Source: a bacterium
GTDB taxonomy: Bacteria > Caldisericota > Caldisericia > UBA6126
NCBI GenBank assembly: GCA_021372585.1
Contig: JAJFUD010000093.1
Span: 1 to 64,000 of the forward strand
Reading direction: 5' to 3'
DNA: 64,000 nucleotides
The notes under the pieces: generated by a model
Seen by the model: only the letters and a program-made list of their open reading frames with translations
What the model was told of the DNA's origin: nothing
Database searches by the model: none
Position numbers and translations under genes: made by a program
Part shown: positions 36,272 through 45,498 of the stretch, in pieces
How the letters are laid out: each line of letters begins with the position of its first letter
Position numbering within the stretch: the first letter of the stretch is position 1

Positions 36272-38404
36272 ATGCGAGTATATGAATTAGCGAAAGAATG
36301 GAACAAAACCTCTCAGGATCTGTTACAGATCCTTGAGGATTTAGGATATTCGGTCAAGGGCTATCTATCACAACTGACAGAGGAGCAGGTTCGTGCCGTC
36401 ACGGCTATTCTGTTGAAGGAATCTCCGGAGTCTGCTCCCCCCGCACCGGTATATGTTTCTCCAAAACCGGTGCAATCGGCCCCGATTATACCGGAAGTGG
36501 TACATCCTCCTAAAGAGCCAGACAAAGAAGCGATCAAGGAAGAAAAGGTTTCTAAAATAGAGAAACAAATCGAAAAACCGATTGAGAAAAAACCGGACAA
36601 AATAGCTACTAAACCCTATAAAAAAGAACCCTACAGAAGGCAGGAACCCTCCAAAAAAGCCCCGCCGGTAGCAGTAAAGCCAAAAAAGCCGGTTCCGGAA
36701 GAGGTAGAAGCTCCCAAAGGACCTCAGCCCTATACGCTCTATCGTTTAAGTAAAATGCTGCAGCTCTCGATCCTCGAAACTGAGATAAAGTTAATTAAAA
36801 TGGGGATACTGACAAGATCCATCAAAGATGTGATTCCCGGTTTTGCCATCAAGAAATTAATTGACCTGTTTGGTTTGAAACAAGACCTTACTTTGGATAC
36901 TGCTCTTGATAATAAGGTCTATACTCCGAGATCCCCGGTTATCACGGTCATGGGACATGTTGATCACGGTAAAACCACTTTATTGGATGCGATCCGAAAA
37001 GCCCATATCGCCGACAAAGAGCTCGGTGGTATCACTCAAGCTATCGGCGCCTATTCAGTGGAGGTTCAGGGAAGGAAGATCGTTTTTATCGATACACCCG
37101 GTCACGAAGCCTTTACCGCCATGCGCGCCAAAGGTTCCGAAATCACCGATATCGTAATTTTAGTAGTCGCCGCCGATGAAGGTGTCAAAGAGCAGACGAT
37201 CGAGGCGATCAATCATGCAAAGGCAGCCAGAGTGCCGATTATCGTTGCCTTAAACAAGATTGACAGACCCGGGGTGAATTTTGACCTCGTCAAAAGCCAA
37301 CTCACAGAAAAGGGTTTGGCTCCGGAAGAGTGGGGGGGCGATACTATCTATGTACCCATCTCGGCCAAGAATAAAACCGGCATTGATGAGCTACTTGAAA
37401 TGGTCTTGCTGAAAGCTGATTTGATGGAGCTGATCACGAACCAGAAAACACAATTTGCTGCCACGGTCATTGAATCCAATATCACCAAATCGTTTGGAGC
37501 CCAGGCAACGATTGTGGTACAGACCGGAACGCTCAAAGTAGGTGATGTTATCTCGGATGGTGTGACAGAATTCAAAGTAAAAGCCCTATATGACGATGCC
37601 CTAAAACCGATCAAATCTCAGGCTGCTTTGGCACCTGTTCATATCCAAGGTCTACCCGCTATCCTGAAGCCGGGAAGCTTGTTGAAACTGCGAAAGGATT
37701 ATGAATTATCCCGGCAGAACCAACTTGATGCCGATGTACCCAAAACGGAAGTCTCTCAGGAAGAATGGGAAGATACTTTCTTTACAGAGGCGTCCAAGGC
37801 GACCAATTTTAATGTGATCATCAAAGCCGATGGTGAAGGGACATTAGATGCGGTGGCGGTAGCGCTTAGCAAAATAGCCATTCCCGATATCTCTCTGAAG
37901 ATTATCCATAAGGGAGTCGGCATAGTAACAGACAATGACATTCTGCTTGCCGGGGTAAGCCATGCCCGGGTTTTAGGCTTTAATGTGACTGTCGCTGCCA
38001 GTGCCAGAAAAGAAGCCCTGGTAAAAGATATTTATATCAAAACCTACCGCATTATCTTTGACCTGATCGATGATGTGACCCGTATGATGAAGGGAACACT
38101 CGAGCCTGAGCAGGTAGAGGAGGTCATGGGGCTAGCAGAAGTGAAAGCCATCTTTAAGGTTCCAAAGGCCGGTACGATTGCGGGTTGTATTGTCCGTAAC
38201 GGCACAGTGAGCCGCAATGGCAATGTACGCATCATTCGCGACCGTTCGATTATTTTTGATACTAAGATAGCCTCTTTGAGAAGATTTAAAGAGGATGTCA
38301 AAGAGGTGAAGGAAGGGTTTGAGTGCGGTATCGGTCTCGAGAATTTTAATGATATTAAAGTGGGAGATGAACTCGAAATATATCGACTAAAAGAAGTGAA
38401 ATGA
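36272..38404 (+). CDS. infB: Translation initiation factor IF-2
   Basis: A 710-residue GTPase that brings initiator tRNA to the ribosome. A short IF2_N helix domain (1-55), a lysine/proline/glutamate-rich linker (55-150) and a second IF2_N-like domain (about 152-205) precede the GTPase domain. G1 is GHVDHGKT at about 228-235, G2 GGITQAIGAY, G3 DTPGHEAF, G4 NKID and G5 SAK. Domains II, III and IV follow, ending with RRFKEDVKEVKEGFECGIGLENF. Length is close to that of Bacillus IF-2. The stop overlaps the next start (ATGA). Confidence 0.96.
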   Translation: MRVYELAKEWNKTSQDLLQILEDLGYSVKGYLSQLTEEQVRAVTAILLKESPESAPPAPVYVSPKPVQSAPIIPEVVHPPKEPDKEAIKEEKVSKIEKQIEKPIEKKPDKIATKPYKKEPYRRQEPSKKAPPVAVKPKKPVPEEVEAPKGPQPYTLYRLSKMLQLSILETEIKLIKMGILTRSIKDVIPGFAIKKLIDLFGLKQDLTLDTALDNKVYTPRSPVITVMGHVDHGKTTLLDAIRKAHIADKELGGITQAIGAYSVEVQGRKIVFIDTPGHEAFTAMRAKGSEITDIVILVVAADEGVKEQTIEAINHAKAARVPIIVALNKIDRPGVNFDLVKSQLTEKGLAPEEWGGDTIYVPISAKNKTGIDELLEMVLLKADLMELITNQKTQFAATVIESNITKSFGAQATIVVQTGTLKVGDVISDGVTEFKVKALYDDALKPIKSQAALAPVHIQGLPAILKPGSLLKLRKDYELSRQNQLDADVPKTEVSQEEWEDTFFTEASKATNFNVIIKADGEGTLDAVAVALSKIAIPDISLKIIHKGVGIVTDNDILLAGVSHARVLGFNVTVAASARKEALVKDIYIKTYRIIFDLIDDVTRMMKGTLEPEQVEEVMGLAEVKAIFKVPKAGTIAGCIVRNGTVSRNGNVRIIRDRSIIFDTKIASLRRFKEDVKEVKEGFECGIGLENFNDIKVGDELEIYRLKEVK

Positions 38405-38682
38405 CCATTGGAGTGTTAACCATTGAGATCCTCATTCCGAACTCTCAGTCGTTAAAAGATAAACGGCATGTGATTCAGTCCATGATCCAAAAAATGAAGA
38501 ACCAGTTCAATGTCGCTGTCGCTGAAGTCGAAAGCCAAGATCTGCTTCAGCGATCCACGCTGGCTGTGGTTTCAGTGAACTCTTCCCAACCAGAATTAAA
38601 CCGAACGATGGATTATGTGGTGAACTGGGTAGAAAAAGAATATGATATTGAGATGATCCGATTTGGAGTTGAATATCGATGA
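38401..38682 (+). CDS. ylxP: DUF503/YlxP family protein
   Basis: A 93-residue protein of the DUF503 family, ferredoxin-like in fold, found between infB and rbfA in many Firmicutes. Typical features are the opening MTIGVLTIEILIPNSQSLKDKRHVIQSMI and a central NVAVAEVESQDLLQRSTLAVVSV. The function is not established, though its conserved place among ribosome-maturation genes suggests a role there. It overlaps both neighbours by 4 bp (ATGA), so the three genes are translationally coupled. Confidence 0.9.
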   Translation: MTIGVLTIEILIPNSQSLKDKRHVIQSMIQKMKNQFNVAVAEVESQDLLQRSTLAVVSVNSSQPELNRTMDYVVNWVEKEYDIEMIRFGVEYR

Positions 38683-39065
38683 ACAGAAGAAAAGAGAGAC
38701 TCGACAAAGCGTTGCGAGAGATTATCAGCACAGCTTTAGCAAGAGAATTACAAGATCCCAGGCTGACGTTTTGCTCTATCCATGCAATAAAACTCTCCCC
38801 GGACAACCGTTATGCACAGGTGTTTGTGAGTTTTATCGGCGATGAGCAGGCAAATCAGCAAGGTATTGAAAGTCTGCGGGGCGCTTCTAAAATCCTTCAG
38901 AAGATCGTCGCTTCTCAGCTGAAAATTCGTGCTACCCCGATACTTCGGTTTGAATTAGACAATACGATAGCGCAGAGAATTGCCTTAGTGCATCATATCG
39001 AAGAAATAGCAGAACAGGAAAATAACGTCTCAAATGATCCGGAATCTTCAGACAATCCTTCCTAG
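38679..39065 (+). CDS. rbfA: Ribosome-binding factor A
   Basis: A 128-residue KH-type protein acting in late 30S maturation near helix 1 of 16S rRNA. It begins RRKERLDKALREIISTALARELQDPRL, has the KLSPDNRYAQVFVSF strand and ends with RATPILRFELDNT followed by an acidic tail. It overlaps the preceding DUF503 gene by 4 bp and the following nrnA gene by 32 bp. Confidence 0.94.
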   Translation: MNRRKERLDKALREIISTALARELQDPRLTFCSIHAIKLSPDNRYAQVFVSFIGDEQANQQGIESLRGASKILQKIVASQLKIRATPILRFELDNTIAQRIALVHHIEEIAEQENNVSNDPESSDNPS

Positions 39066-39996
39066 AACAGCCCGTTATCTTGTCCTCACCCACGTTGAGC
39101 CCGATTTCGACGCGATTGGTTCCGTACTTGGTTTGTGTCGCTCTTTTCAGCAGGCAGGCTATTCAATCAGCGGTCATGTAGAAACAATACCCTTTTTCAT
39201 GCAGTCATTACCCGGTATCGAGACCCTTTCTACGATATTACCAGAAAATCTGTACGATTATGAAGTGATTGCACTCGATTCCGCATCCCGGGAGAGAGTG
39301 TATCAGCAAGATTGGCTGGACCACGCAAAGCGTATTGTTAATATTGATCATCACCAGGACAACCCTTTGTTTGGCGATGAAAATTTGATCAACACGAATG
39401 TTTCTTCCACTTCGGAATACTTATACACCCTGTTATCCGAAGCCGGATGTCCGATGGACGAATCTGTGATCATTCCTTTTTATGCAGGCATTTTATATGA
39501 TACCGGCGGTTTTCGGTACAGCAATACCAAACCTGAAACACTCAGGATTGCTTCTCATATGATGAATCCCTATCCCTATGCCATTTCGTCGTTATCGGAA
39601 CAAGTGTTCAGCCGATGGAACCGGGATTCATTCCAAGCGTTATCACATGCTCTCCAAAGAATTGAATACTGGATGGGGGAGAGAGTCTGTTTCTCTTCAA
39701 TCCCTTACTCTCTTTGCTGCAGCCTGCCCTCCCTAGCCTATGAAGGAATTGTGGATATTTTACGTTTGCATTATGCCGTTCAGATGATTCTCTTTATTAG
39801 GGAGATTGAACCCGGAGTGATCAAGGGAAGTCTGCGATCCAAGCCTCCTCTGACAGTCAGCCAGATTGCCAAGCCACTGGGAGGAGGAGGTCACTTAAGA
39901 GCAGCCGGCTTTACTACCAAAGGTATCTCACTTGATGAATTGCGGGCGAAATTAGCCGATATGGTAGCCTCTTATTTTTCTGAGGAGACTCTTTAA
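39034..39996 (+). CDS. nrnA: DHH/DHHA1 phosphoesterase, NrnA-like
   Basis: A 320-residue bifunctional-type enzyme that degrades nano-RNA and in some members dephosphorylates 3'-phosphoadenosine 5'-phosphate. Metal-binding motifs are present: LTHVEPDFDAIGS (family form usually HxxPDGDAxGS), VIALDSAS, NIDHHQDN, and GILYDTGGFRYSNT. The C-terminal DHHA1 domain has the GGGGHLRAAGF RNA-binding loop. The start overlaps rbfA by 32 bp. The rbfA-nrnA-truB order is frequent in Firmicutes. Whether both activities are kept cannot be told from sequence. Confidence 0.92.
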   Translation: MIRNLQTILPRTARYLVLTHVEPDFDAIGSVLGLCRSFQQAGYSISGHVETIPFFMQSLPGIETLSTILPENLYDYEVIALDSASRERVYQQDWLDHAKRIVNIDHHQDNPLFGDENLINTNVSSTSEYLYTLLSEAGCPMDESVIIPFYAGILYDTGGFRYSNTKPETLRIASHMMNPYPYAISSLSEQVFSRWNRDSFQALSHALQRIEYWMGERVCFSSIPYSLCCSLPSLAYEGIVDILRLHYAVQMILFIREIEPGVIKGSLRSKPPLTVSQIAKPLGGGGHLRAAGFTTKGISLDELRAKLADMVASYFSEETL

Positions 39997-40697
39997 TGGA
40001 TGGTTTGCTCCCGGTATTAAAACCATATGGATGGACATCATTTGATGTCATTCGTAAACTGCAAAGAATCGTGAAAAGGGAAAAAATCGGTCATGCCGGC
40101 AACCTGGACGCTTTAGCCACCGGATTACTGCTGGTAGGTTTCGGGAAAGCGACAAAACAACTCTCCCATTGGCTGATGGCAGATAAAGAATATATATTTC
40201 AATTACAATTCGGGATCTCAACCGAGACTCTCGACCGAGCCGGTCACCATACTCAATTTGCAAGCGTCGATCCTGCTGTGGTGAACCAAGCATCCTTGAA
40301 AGATTTGATTCAAAGGTCTTTTACCGGTGAAATTCTTCAGCAACCCCCGCAATATTGTGCCTTGAAGATGCAGGGTAGGCGTTATTCGGATCTGGCAAGA
40401 GACCACATAGAGGCAGACCCCCCGGAACGGTCTGTCCTGATTCATTCCCTGGAAGTGGTCAGCTTTCTTTGGGATAACATGCATCCTTCCGCTGTCCTAC
40501 GACTGCACTGCTCTCATGGTACGTATGTTCGTTCTTTATGCCGAGATTTGGCGAAACAACTTCAAACGATTGGCATGGCAAAAGAGATTTGCCGCATCCG
40601 CATAGGGAATATCACCATAAGCCACGCTGTGTCGATGTCTGATTTACTTCAGCCTGACGATCTCTCCTCTCATTTTTACCAGGAGAGTAAAGCTTGA
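39996..40697 (+). CDS. truB: tRNA pseudouridine-55 synthase TruB, short form
   Basis: A 233-residue enzyme making pseudouridine 55 in the T-loop of tRNAs. The catalytic segment GHAGNLDALATGLLLVGFGKATK holds the essential aspartate, although the usual GTLDPxA appears as GNLDALA. The YIFQLQFGISTETLDRAG and PPQYCALKMQGRRYSDLAR segments are also typical. It is shorter than the usual 290-310 residues and appears to lack the C-terminal PUA-like domain. It starts on the last base of the nrnA stop and overlaps ribF. Confidence 0.93.
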   Translation: MDGLLPVLKPYGWTSFDVIRKLQRIVKREKIGHAGNLDALATGLLLVGFGKATKQLSHWLMADKEYIFQLQFGISTETLDRAGHHTQFASVDPAVVNQASLKDLIQRSFTGEILQQPPQYCALKMQGRRYSDLARDHIEADPPERSVLIHSLEVVSFLWDNMHPSAVLRLHCSHGTYVRSLCRDLAKQLQTIGMAKEICRIRIGNITISHAVSMSDLLQPDDLSSHFYQESKA

Positions 40698-41662
40698 AAA
40701 TCCTGAATTGGAACAAGATGGATGCTTCCATTGCGGGAGGTTGCGTGGTGGTAGTAGGCAATTTCGACGGTGTGCACCAGGGACACCAATCTCTGATCAA
40801 ACAAGCCATCACCTATGGAAAATCGGTACAGCTCCCCGTGGTCGTACTGACTTTTTCCCAGCATCCCCGGTCCTTGCAGGAAAAATTGTTATACCTTTCC
40901 AGTACCAGGGAAAAAGATAGGATTTTGGAAGTCCTCGGGATCGATGCGTTGGTCCCTCTCCCCTTTGTCGATGAGGTCCGCTTGTTATCCCCTGAAGGAT
41001 TTATGCAGCAAATCTTATTGGAAAAATGTCATGCCAAGGCAATATTTGTAGGATATAATTTCCGTTTTGGACACAACCGGAGCGGTTCAAGAGATGATCT
41101 TCTGAGCTTTGCCCACACCAACCGTATGCACATCCAGGTTCACCCGCTGGTGCAATACCACGGAGTGACCGTCAGTTCTTCCCTGATTCGCAGCTCTCTC
41201 TCACACGGTAAAGTAGATATGGCCAACCAATTGTTGGGGTATCCTTATAGTATTCTGGGGCGAGTTGAACATGGCAAAAAACGCGGTAGGCTTCTTGGAT
41301 TTCCAACCATGAACGCAGGAAGTTTTGACAAGACTAAGCTCAAGCCCTCTCCGGGTGTCTATTTGACAGCATGTACTCTCTCCGGTCAAACCATGGCATC
41401 CTTAACGCATATTGGTCCAAAACCAACTTTTGAAGAGGACGATGTGACATGTGAGACATGGATAGAGGGTTGGGTCAAAGAGATGTATGATGAACCGATC
41501 CGCATTCATTTCCTGGAAAAAATCAGGGAAGTAGAGTATTTTCCGAATGCAGACAAATTGATCGAACAGATCCAACAGGACGCTGAATCAGCCCGGTACT
41601 ATTTTCGACAGAATCCCGAAGTGATCCATCAGGCTATGAAAATGGCCAAGCTTTTCGATTAA
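40694..41662 (+). CDS. ribF: Bifunctional riboflavin kinase/FAD synthetase
   Basis: A 322-residue enzyme converting riboflavin to FMN and then FAD. The N-terminal nucleotidyltransferase domain has VVGNFDGVHQGHQSLI and GYNFRFGHNRSG, and SSSLIRSSLSHG. The C-terminal flavokinase domain starts at GRVEHGKKRGRLLGFPTMN. It starts with TTG overlapping the truB stop (TTGA) behind an AGGAG site. It ends the operon and overlaps the convergent ftsH stop by 4 bp. A weak AT-rich hairpin (AAGCTTT/AAAGCTT, 41648-41675) followed by four T could terminate it. Confidence 0.95.
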   Translation: MKILNWNKMDASIAGGCVVVVGNFDGVHQGHQSLIKQAITYGKSVQLPVVVLTFSQHPRSLQEKLLYLSSTREKDRILEVLGIDALVPLPFVDEVRLLSPEGFMQQILLEKCHAKAIFVGYNFRFGHNRSGSRDDLLSFAHTNRMHIQVHPLVQYHGVTVSSSLIRSSLSHGKVDMANQLLGYPYSILGRVEHGKKRGRLLGFPTMNAGSFDKTKLKPSPGVYLTACTLSGQTMASLTHIGPKPTFEEDDVTCETWIEGWVKEMYDEPIRIHFLEKIREVEYFPNADKLIEQIQQDAESARYYFRQNPEVIHQAMKMAKLFD

Positions 41663-43533
41663 ACGGACAAAGCTTTTTTCTTCTCTTCCTCTGATAAAGG
41701 CCGGATTTTATCCAAGTATTTCTCTAAGGCTTCTCCTTCGAGCACCTCTTCTTTAATCAGGTAATGGGCGATTTCCAAGATAACATCCTTCTTTTCCTGA
41801 ATGACTTTCTTGGCTTCTTCATACGCCTGGTCGATGATCAGTTTGACTTCCATGTCAATCACTCGACCGGTCTCATCGCTATAATCGCGTTCCTGCACTA
41901 AATCTCTCCCGAGGAAGATCGGACCGGAGTCTTTACCATAAGTTCGGGGTCCTAATTTGGTGCTCATGCCGAATTTGGTAATCATATCCGTCGCGATTTT
42001 CGTCGCGCGGGACAGATCGTTCTCTGCGCCCGTGGAAACATCGCCGATACAGACATCCTCCGCTGCCCTTCCTCCCAGTAATGATGTGATGGTATGCAAG
42101 AGCTCGTTTTTATTCCGCAAGTATTTATCATCATGCGGGAGCTGTAACGTGTAACCCAGTGCCATCCCGCGGGAGATAATAGAAATCTTATGGACGGGCT
42201 CCTGGTCTGCAAAATAGCGGATGACAGCGGAATGACCGGTCTCATGCAGGGCTATCGCTAATTTTTCTTTATCACTGACGACGCGCGTCTTTCTTTCCGG
42301 ACCGGCTACAACACGGTCGATGGAATCCTCGATATCATTCATCTCGATCACTTTCTTTTGTCTTCGGGTAGCGAGAATGGCGGCTTCATTCAGCAGGTTC
42401 TCCAAATCAGCACCGGAAAATCCTGAAGTTCTTCGGGCGATCACGGTCAGGTTCACGCTCTCTGATAAAGGTTTATTGGCGGCATGGATGCGCAGGATCT
42501 CATCGCGTTCAATACTATTGGGGATATCCACCAGTATCTGTCGATCGAAGCGACCGGCTCGGAGCAGAGCGGGGTCCAAAATATCCGGGCGGTTTGTAGC
42601 GGCAATGATAATAATACCGACATGAGGATCGTACCCATCCATCTCGACCAGTAACTGATTCAGGGTTTGTTCTCTTTCGTCGTGCCCTCCGCCTAATCCG
42701 GCACCGCGCTGACGGCCCACGGCGTCAATCTCATCGATAAATATAAGAGCCGGAGCGAATTTCTTCGCTTGTATAAACAGATCTCGAACACGGGAAGCGC
42801 CGACACCAACAAACATTTCAACAAATTCGGAGCCGGATACACTAAAAAACGGTACTTTGGCTTCCCCGGAAATCGCTTTGGCGATCAGTGTCTTGCCACA
42901 ACCCGGAGGTCCTACCAGCAGCACTCCTTTGGGTACTTTGGCACCCATATTCGTGAATTTTTTTGGTTCTTTCAGAAAATCAACGATCTCGAGCATTTCT
43001 TGCTTGACTTCATGTAGACCGGCAACATTCTTGAAAGTAGTTTTCGTGTTATCTTGCACAAACAGTTTTGCGGTGGATTTGCCAAAATTAAAAACCTGCC
43101 CTCCTCCTGAGGATTGCATCGATCTTCCGAGAATAATCCAAAAGAATACAATAATCAGGACAATCGAGCCGATATTTATAATCGTACCCCAGATCATCTC
43201 TGAGTTACCGGGTAGTTTTAGGCTGTAAGCGACTTTTTTCTCGTTAAGGCGTTTGGAAACGTCCTCTACCAGATTTGGCATGATGACCGTCTCAAATTTG
43301 GATCCGTTGCTAAGCATACCGCTAATTTTGGTTTCCGTGATCTCTGCTTGTTTTACCTGGTTGGTGTCTACCATTGTGATGAATTCCGAATACGAAATCT
43401 TATTGACCGTAGGGGCGCTGGAATATCGAACAAACTGTGACAGCAGAACGGTGAGGACGATCAGGAACAGGATGTAGTAGCCACCGTTGAAATTTTTTTT
43501 GTTTTTTTTAACCGGGGTGGGTTGTGAAGCCAT
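41659..43533 (-). CDS. ftsH: ATP-dependent zinc metalloprotease FtsH
   Basis: A 624-residue membrane-bound AAA+ protease that extracts and degrades misfolded membrane proteins and regulators. Two transmembrane helices (about 19-36 and 114-136) bracket an outer domain. The AAA module has Walker A GPPGCGKT (208-215), Walker B LIFIDEID (263-270) and the second region of homology [12 protein letters not shown]. The zinc protease motif is HETGH (430-434); the usual form is HEAGH, but both histidines and the glutamate are kept. An AAGGAG site precedes the ATG. The start shares one base with the hpt stop. It is last in the minus-strand cluster. Confidence 0.97.
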   Translation of the reverse strand: MASQPTPVKKNKKNFNGGYYILFLIVLTVLLSQFVRYSSAPTVNKISYSEFITMVDTNQVKQAEITETKISGMLSNGSKFETVIMPNLVEDVSKRLNEKKVAYSLKLPGNSEMIWGTIINIGSIVLIIVFFWIILGRSMQSSGGGQVFNFGKSTAKLFVQDNTKTTFKNVAGLHEVKQEMLEIVDFLKEPKKFTNMGAKVPKGVLLVGPPGCGKTLIAKAISGEAKVPFFSVSGSEFVEMFVGVGASRVRDLFIQAKKFAPALIFIDEIDAVGRQRGAGLGGGHDEREQTLNQLLVEMDGYDPHVGIIIIAATNRPDILDPALLRAGRFDRQILVDIPNSIERDEILRIHAANKPLSESVNLTVIARRTSGFSGADLENLLNEAAILATRRQKKVIEMNDIEDSIDRVVAGPERKTRVVSDKEKLAIALHETGHSAVIRYFADQEPVHKISIISRGMALGYTLQLPHDDKYLRNKNELLHTITSLLGGRAAEDVCIGDVSTGAENDLSRATKIATDMITKFGMSTKLGPRTYGKDSGPIFLGRDLVQERDYSDETGRVIDMEVKLIIDQAYEEAKKVIQEKKDVILEIAHYLIKEEVLEGEALEKYLDKIRPLSEEEKKKALSV

Positions 43534-44096
43534 TATTTTTCTCCTTTTCGGGTAGTCGGTTGAGCCACAGCGATATAGGGTAAGTTACGGTATTGCTCAT
43601 CCACGTCCAGGCCGTAACCAACCACAAAATGGTCTGGAATAGTAAAGCCGGTATATTCTACCGCAAGTGGAACCTGACGTCGGTCAGGCTTGTCGAGTAA
43701 AGCGCAAACCTCGAGGGATTTTGGCATCCTGGTCTTTAGGAGTTGTTTGAGTCGGTAGATCGTTCTTCCGGAATCAATAATATCCTCGATCAGGATCACC
43801 TCTTCCTGTTCAATGGGGATCATGATATCTTTAATAATCTGGACCTCTCCGGAAGATTGCGTACGGTTGCCATAGCTGGTTGTCTGGATAAAATCAATCG
43901 AAACAGGGATCTGCATATGGCGAACCAGGTCGGATAGGAAAACAAATGCGCCTTTCAGCACACCGACCATGATAAGCCTCGAGCACCCCTGTTTCTGCTG
44001 TTGAATCTCCCTGGCGAGTTCCTTGACACGTTGTTGAACCGCTTCTTCAGAAATCAACGTACGGGTGATCTCATAAGAATCCTGCCTTATTCTCAT
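43533..44096 (-). CDS. hpt: Hypoxanthine phosphoribosyltransferase
   Basis: A 187-residue purine-salvage enzyme joining hypoxanthine or guanine to PRPP. The PRPP-binding loop VILIEDIIDSGRTI (about 100-113) is conserved. VGVLKGAFVFLSDLVRH and the aromatic base-binding segment near DHFVVGYGLDVDEQYRNLPYI are typical. It lies between tilS and ftsH, the standard Firmicutes order; only 1 bp separates it from the tilS stop. Confidence 0.96.
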   Translation of the reverse strand: MRIRQDSYEITRTLISEEAVQQRVKELAREIQQQKQGCSRLIMVGVLKGAFVFLSDLVRHMQIPVSIDFIQTTSYGNRTQSSGEVQIIKDIMIPIEQEEVILIEDIIDSGRTIYRLKQLLKTRMPKSLEVCALLDKPDRRQVPLAVEYTGFTIPDHFVVGYGLDVDEQYRNLPYIAVAQPTTRKGEK

Positions 44097-44097
44097 T

Positions 44098-45087
44098 TTA
44101 TCTCTGCTTTCTTGCTTTTATCCATTCTTCATTACACTCAATACTCATCATTTTCTCTTCAAAATGAAAACGTACAATAGTCATTATACCCATTTGAATG
44201 GAAATTAGTTGCGAATAATAAAAATCTCGCCGGTTACCCGTCAGATGCTCTCTGACTTTTCGAAGCAGTCGGAGCTGTATGGCGGGAGGTTGTTTTTTCC
44301 AAAGAGTTTTATCCAGGCATAAGTAGTCAGGTTCAGCTATTTTGACCAGACTTTGCCACGCCTTCATCGTTTCCTGTTCAAGTAGTACTTCCTCCGATTT
44401 GAGAATCTGCGTAAAATGATGCAGCGTCTCGTTGAAATTAGGGTTAATCGTCTGAATTAACGGCAGGATCTGATGACGTATCTTATTTCGGCTGTAGGTG
44501 GTGTCCAAGTTTGTCTCGTCTTCATGGGTAGGCAGTTGAAAGTGATGAGCGTACTCAATGAGTTTTGACTTTGGTACGGTTAACAGCGGGCGAAGAAGTT
44601 TACGGTCATGATCCACTGCTTGCAGAGCATCAGAAAGGTGGGAAGGACTGCATCCGCGGATAAAGTGAAACAAGACCGTCTCTGTCCAATCGTCCCGGGA
44701 ATGACCCAAGAGGATCCAATCCACAGATTGTTCGGAAATCATCGTTTGAAAGACCTGGTGTCGAAGCTCTCTCGCTTTTTCTTCCATCCCGGTACCGGGA
44801 GCCTGTTTCCAGTCTTCCGGTAGGAAAGCTTGGACCATACAGGGAATTTTGAGACTTTCGCAGTACGAAACAACCGACGTTTCCTCTTCCCTGGATTGGG
44901 AGCGTAGTCCATGGTTGAAATGAATGGCGATGACCCGATACCCGAAGCAGGTTGAAAAACGGCTTGCCAGATGAAGCAATGCCATCGAATCCACCCCGCC
45001 GGAAACCGATACGCCTAAGCGCTGGCCTGACATGGATGGTGTGAGTTGCCGGAAAAAATGATAATAGGTACTGGCAGTGGTGTCCAT
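44098..45087 (-). CDS. tilS: tRNA(Ile)-lysidine synthetase
   Basis: A 329-residue N-type ATP pyrophosphatase that converts C34 of tRNA-Ile(CAU) to lysidine, so that it reads AUA. The PP-loop SGGVDS is at 29-34, with HFNHGLRSQSREEE and GHSRDDWTETVLFHFIRG following; the later TYSRNKIRHQILPLI motif is diagnostic of TilS. It is shorter than the 430-470 residues of many TilS proteins, so the second C-terminal domain is missing or reduced. It begins 12 bp downstream of a CAU-anticodon tRNA gene on the same strand. Confidence 0.93.
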   Translation of the reverse strand: MDTTASTYYHFFRQLTPSMSGQRLGVSVSGGVDSMALLHLASRFSTCFGYRVIAIHFNHGLRSQSREEETSVVSYCESLKIPCMVQAFLPEDWKQAPGTGMEEKARELRHQVFQTMISEQSVDWILLGHSRDDWTETVLFHFIRGCSPSHLSDALQAVDHDRKLLRPLLTVPKSKLIEYAHHFQLPTHEDETNLDTTYSRNKIRHQILPLIQTINPNFNETLHHFTQILKSEEVLLEQETMKAWQSLVKIAEPDYLCLDKTLWKKQPPAIQLRLLRKVREHLTGNRRDFYYSQLISIQMGIMTIVRFHFEEKMMSIECNEEWIKARKQR

Positions 45088-45099
45088 CGTAATTTAAGT

Positions 45100-45172
45100 G
45101 GCGGCACAGGGAGTTGAACCCCGGACACTACGGGTATGAGCCGTATGCTCTAACCATCTGAGCTATGCCGCC
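45100..45172 (-). tRNA. tRNA-Met (anticodon CAT)
   Basis: A full 73-nt cloverleaf on the minus strand. The acceptor stem is GGCGGCA/TGCCGCC, the D-arm GCTC/GAGC, the anticodon stem TACGG/CCGTA with loop CTCATAC, and the T-arm CGGGG/CCCTG with TTCAACT. CCA is not encoded. The anticodon arm closely resembles elongator tRNA-Met of Bacillus-type bacteria and lacks the G-C triplet of initiators. A CAT anticodon could also mark tRNA-Ile2, the substrate of TilS. The gene sits 2 bp after the divIC stop and 12 bp before tilS, so it is probably cut out of an operon transcript. Confidence 0.93.
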
Positions 45173-45174
45173 GT

Positions 45175-45498
45175 TTACTTATCGCTTTGTAATTTTAGTA
45201 TAATTTCTCCGCTTTTCAACATATCCAGTTTTTCCCTCGCTATTTTTTCAACAAAGAATTCTGTTCTGGATTCCTCTAACTGCTTAATTAATGAAGCTTT
45301 TTCGATTTTCATGGTCTGCACTTTTTGTTGGTTATCCGAGAGCACTTTAGCCATCCAAATATTTTTAATGACTGATTGAAGCAACACTACCATCATGATA
45401 AGCAAAAAGAAGCGGTATAACAAGTTAATGAGATGCTTTAGCCGGAATGTTTTCTTCTTTTGAGCACTTCTTTGACGATCTGTTCTCCGCTGCTCCAT
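45175..45498 (-). CDS. divIC: FtsB/DivIC-type septum formation initiator
   Basis: A 107-residue bitopic membrane protein of the cell-division complex. It has a basic cytoplasmic start (about 1-25), one transmembrane helix (about 26-47) and an outer coiled coil (about 48-85), then the conserved EKIAREKLDMLKSGEIILKL, like the AREKLGMVxPGE segment of the family. Position next to tRNA, tilS, hpt and ftsH matches Firmicutes order. Its start overlaps the ruvA end by 61 bp, which is long; no later ATG lies before the membrane helix. Confidence 0.85.
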   Translation of the reverse strand: MEQRRTDRQRSAQKKKTFRLKHLINLLYRFFLLIMMVVLLQSVIKNIWMAKVLSDNQQKVQTMKIEKASLIKQLEESRTEFFVEKIAREKLDMLKSGEIILKLQSDK

